From assembly GCF_034314165.1 (NCBI RefSeq), contig NZ_JAVIWK010000001.1, positions 6,153,001 through 6,217,000 of the forward strand: 64,000 nt of DNA. Reading direction: 5' to 3'. Positions 63,084 to 64,000 of this stretch are shown piece by piece. The notes beneath the pieces are model-generated. The model did not search any database, had not been told where the DNA came from, and was given only the letters and a program-made list of their open reading frames with translations. Made by a program: the position numbers and the translations under genes. This stretch comes from Pseudomonas sp. Bout1 (lineage in GTDB: Bacteria > Pseudomonadota > Gammaproteobacteria > Pseudomonadales > Pseudomonadaceae). How positions within the stretch are numbered: position 1 is the first letter of the stretch; every line of letters begins with the position of its first letter.

Positions 63084-63109
63084 TGTGGTGAGCCTGGCCG
63101 CTCACCACA
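63084..63109 (+). terminator. hairpin downstream of the MaoC-type gene
   Basis: TGTGGTGAGC and GCTCACCACA form a perfect 10-bp stem with a 6-base loop (CTGGCC), eight bases after the stop. There is no T-run (AATTCATG follows), so termination may be Rho-dependent or it may mainly protect mRNA. Confidence 0.5.
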
Positions 63110-63178
63110 ATTCATGTAAATTTATGTATAGATCTCGCAGCTGCGGCATACTCGGCGCTCAATTATCCGGATCCCGCT

Positions 63179-64000
63179 ATGCGCCCACTCGCTCCCCTTG
63201 CTCTTGCCCTGTTGCTCACCGCGTGTGGCGATGGCGAATCGCTGTTGCCGCCCGATGCGCGGCTGCCCGATGGCGGTCGCTACCGCGGCGATGTGGTCAA
63301 TGGCTTGTTGCAAGGCCAGGGCCGGGTGGACTACCCCAACGGCAGCTGGTACGCCGGCCAGTTCGACAAAGGCCAGTGGCACGGCCAGGGCGAATGGCAT
63401 GGCAGCAACGGCGAGGTCTATAAAGGCCAGTTCCAGCAAGGCCTGTTCGACGGCCAGGGCAGCCTGACCACGCTGGGCAACAGCTACGTCGGCGGTTTCC
63501 AGCAAGGCAAGCGCAACGGCGAAGGCACCCTCAAGGAAGGGCAGATGACCTATCGCGGCGAATTCAAGGACGACCAGTACTCCGGCTTAGGTCGCCTCGA
63601 ACTGGCCGACGGCAGCCAATACCAGGGCCAGTTCGCCCACGGCAAGCCCAATGGTGAAGGCCAGCGCAACGACGACAGCGGCAACCAGTTCAGCGGCCAC
63701 TTCGTGGATGGCCAACTGGAGGGCAACGGCACCTTCAACAGCGCCGATGGCGACATGTACATCGGCCATTTCAAACAGAACCAGCTCAACGGCAAGGGCC
63801 GCTACGAAAACGCCGACGGCGACGTGTGGATCGGCGAATTCAAGGAAGGCGCCCTCAGCGGCAAGGGCGAACTGATTGGTATCGACGGCAGCCACTACGT
63901 CGGGCAATTTGCTGATTGGCGCTTCACCGGCCCTGGCCGCCTGAACCTTACCGACGGCAGCTTCTATGTCGGCGGGTTCGACAGCGACAGCTATCAAGGG
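63179..64000 (+). CDS. MORN-repeat lipoprotein, C-terminus cut by window edge
   Basis: 274 codons from the ATG at 63179 to the right edge with no stop. The lipobox is LTAC with acylated Cys16. From residue ~30, MORN repeats run back to back (about ten or eleven units), each of the form G-x-Y-x-G-x-F-x-x-G-x-x-x-G-x-G, for example GSWYAGQFDKGQWHGQGEW and DMYIGHFKQNQLNGKGRY. In Pseudomonas such MORN lipoproteins often carry a C-terminal caspase-like C13 peptidase domain, which would lie outside this window. The protein probably binds a membrane surface or scaffold. Confidence 0.85.
   Translation, partial: MRPLAPLALALLLTACGDGESLLPPDARLPDGGRYRGDVVNGLLQGQGRVDYPNGSWYAGQFDKGQWHGQGEWHGSNGEVYKGQFQQGLFDGQGSLTTLGNSYVGGFQQGKRNGEGTLKEGQMTYRGEFKDDQYSGLGRLELADGSQYQGQFAHGKPNGEGQRNDDSGNQFSGHFVDGQLEGNGTFNSADGDMYIGHFKQNQLNGKGRYENADGDVWIGEFKEGALSGKGELIGIDGSHYVGQFADWRFTGPGRLNLTDGSFYVGGFDSDSYQG

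Overview
The window is a contiguous, gene-dense piece of a GC-rich gammaproteobacterial chromosome, almost certainly from the Pseudomonas fluorescens group. Three things point there. First, the gene order hrpB ... ybeZ-ybeY-corC-lnt ... leuS-lptE-holA-arfA-sltB3 ... lipA-lipB-DUF493-dacC-rlpA-sltB1-rodA-mrdA-rlmH-rsfS-nadD-proA is the Pseudomonas core order. Second, the proteins match Pseudomonas families throughout. Third, the intergenic gaps are full of the paired, hairpin-forming REP repeats typical of this group. I see no rRNA, tRNA, prophage, insertion sequence, plasmid genes or CRISPR array.

Layout. Bases 1-15.4 kb hold a mixed set of stand-alone genes: two DMT-family exporters (one cut by the left edge), a zinc metallopeptidase and hydrolase pair, a tesB and HAD-phosphatase pair, a histone-deacetylase-like enzyme, a flavoprotein, the RNA helicase RhlE, an Lrp-type regulator, and an exonuclease plus NYN-nuclease pair. 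From 15.4 to 28.4 kb come hrpB, fieF, a repeat-rich envelope protein, a second Lrp-type regulator, rluE, amn, an AidB-type acyl-CoA dehydrogenase and a large hybrid sensor kinase. From 28.7 to 31.4 kb lies thiD-thiE-hemL (thiamine and tetrapyrrole synthesis). From 32.8 to 45.8 kb are miaB, the ybeZ-ybeY-corC-lnt operon (rRNA maturation and lipoprotein acylation), leuS, lptE, holA, arfA and a lytic transglycosylase. From 47.1 to 58.5 kb, all leftward, is the lipoate plus cell-shape cluster: proA, nadD, rsfS, rlmH, PBP2, RodA, SltB1, RlpA, PBP5-type carboxypeptidase, DUF493, LipB and LipA. The right end has a 3-methyladenine glycosylase, a DedA-PAP2 fusion, a Lon-substrate-domain protein, an LrgAB pair, a MaoC-type hydratase and a MORN-repeat lipoprotein cut by the right edge.

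How the genes work together. The largest functional unit is the elongation machinery. RodA and PBP2 synthesise lateral-wall peptidoglycan, SltB1/SltB3/RlpA cleave glycan strands, the D,D-carboxypeptidase trims stem peptides, and an L,D-carboxypeptidase sits nearby. Lnt matures the lipoproteins (LptE, RlpA, SltB3 and others encoded here), and LptE belongs to the LPS export pore. A second theme is translation quality: MiaB, LeuS, YbeY, RlmH, RsfS, RluE and ArfA.

The window is mostly ordinary housekeeping sequence, and I did not find a clearly new multi-gene system. The best leads are small. They are a strong hairpin inside the arfA coding sequence, three perfect DnaA boxes within about 590 bp, a leftward intrinsic terminator with no gene in front of it (a candidate small RNA), a palindrome sitting in a promoter spacer, and an NYN/DEDDh nuclease pair with unusual start codons.
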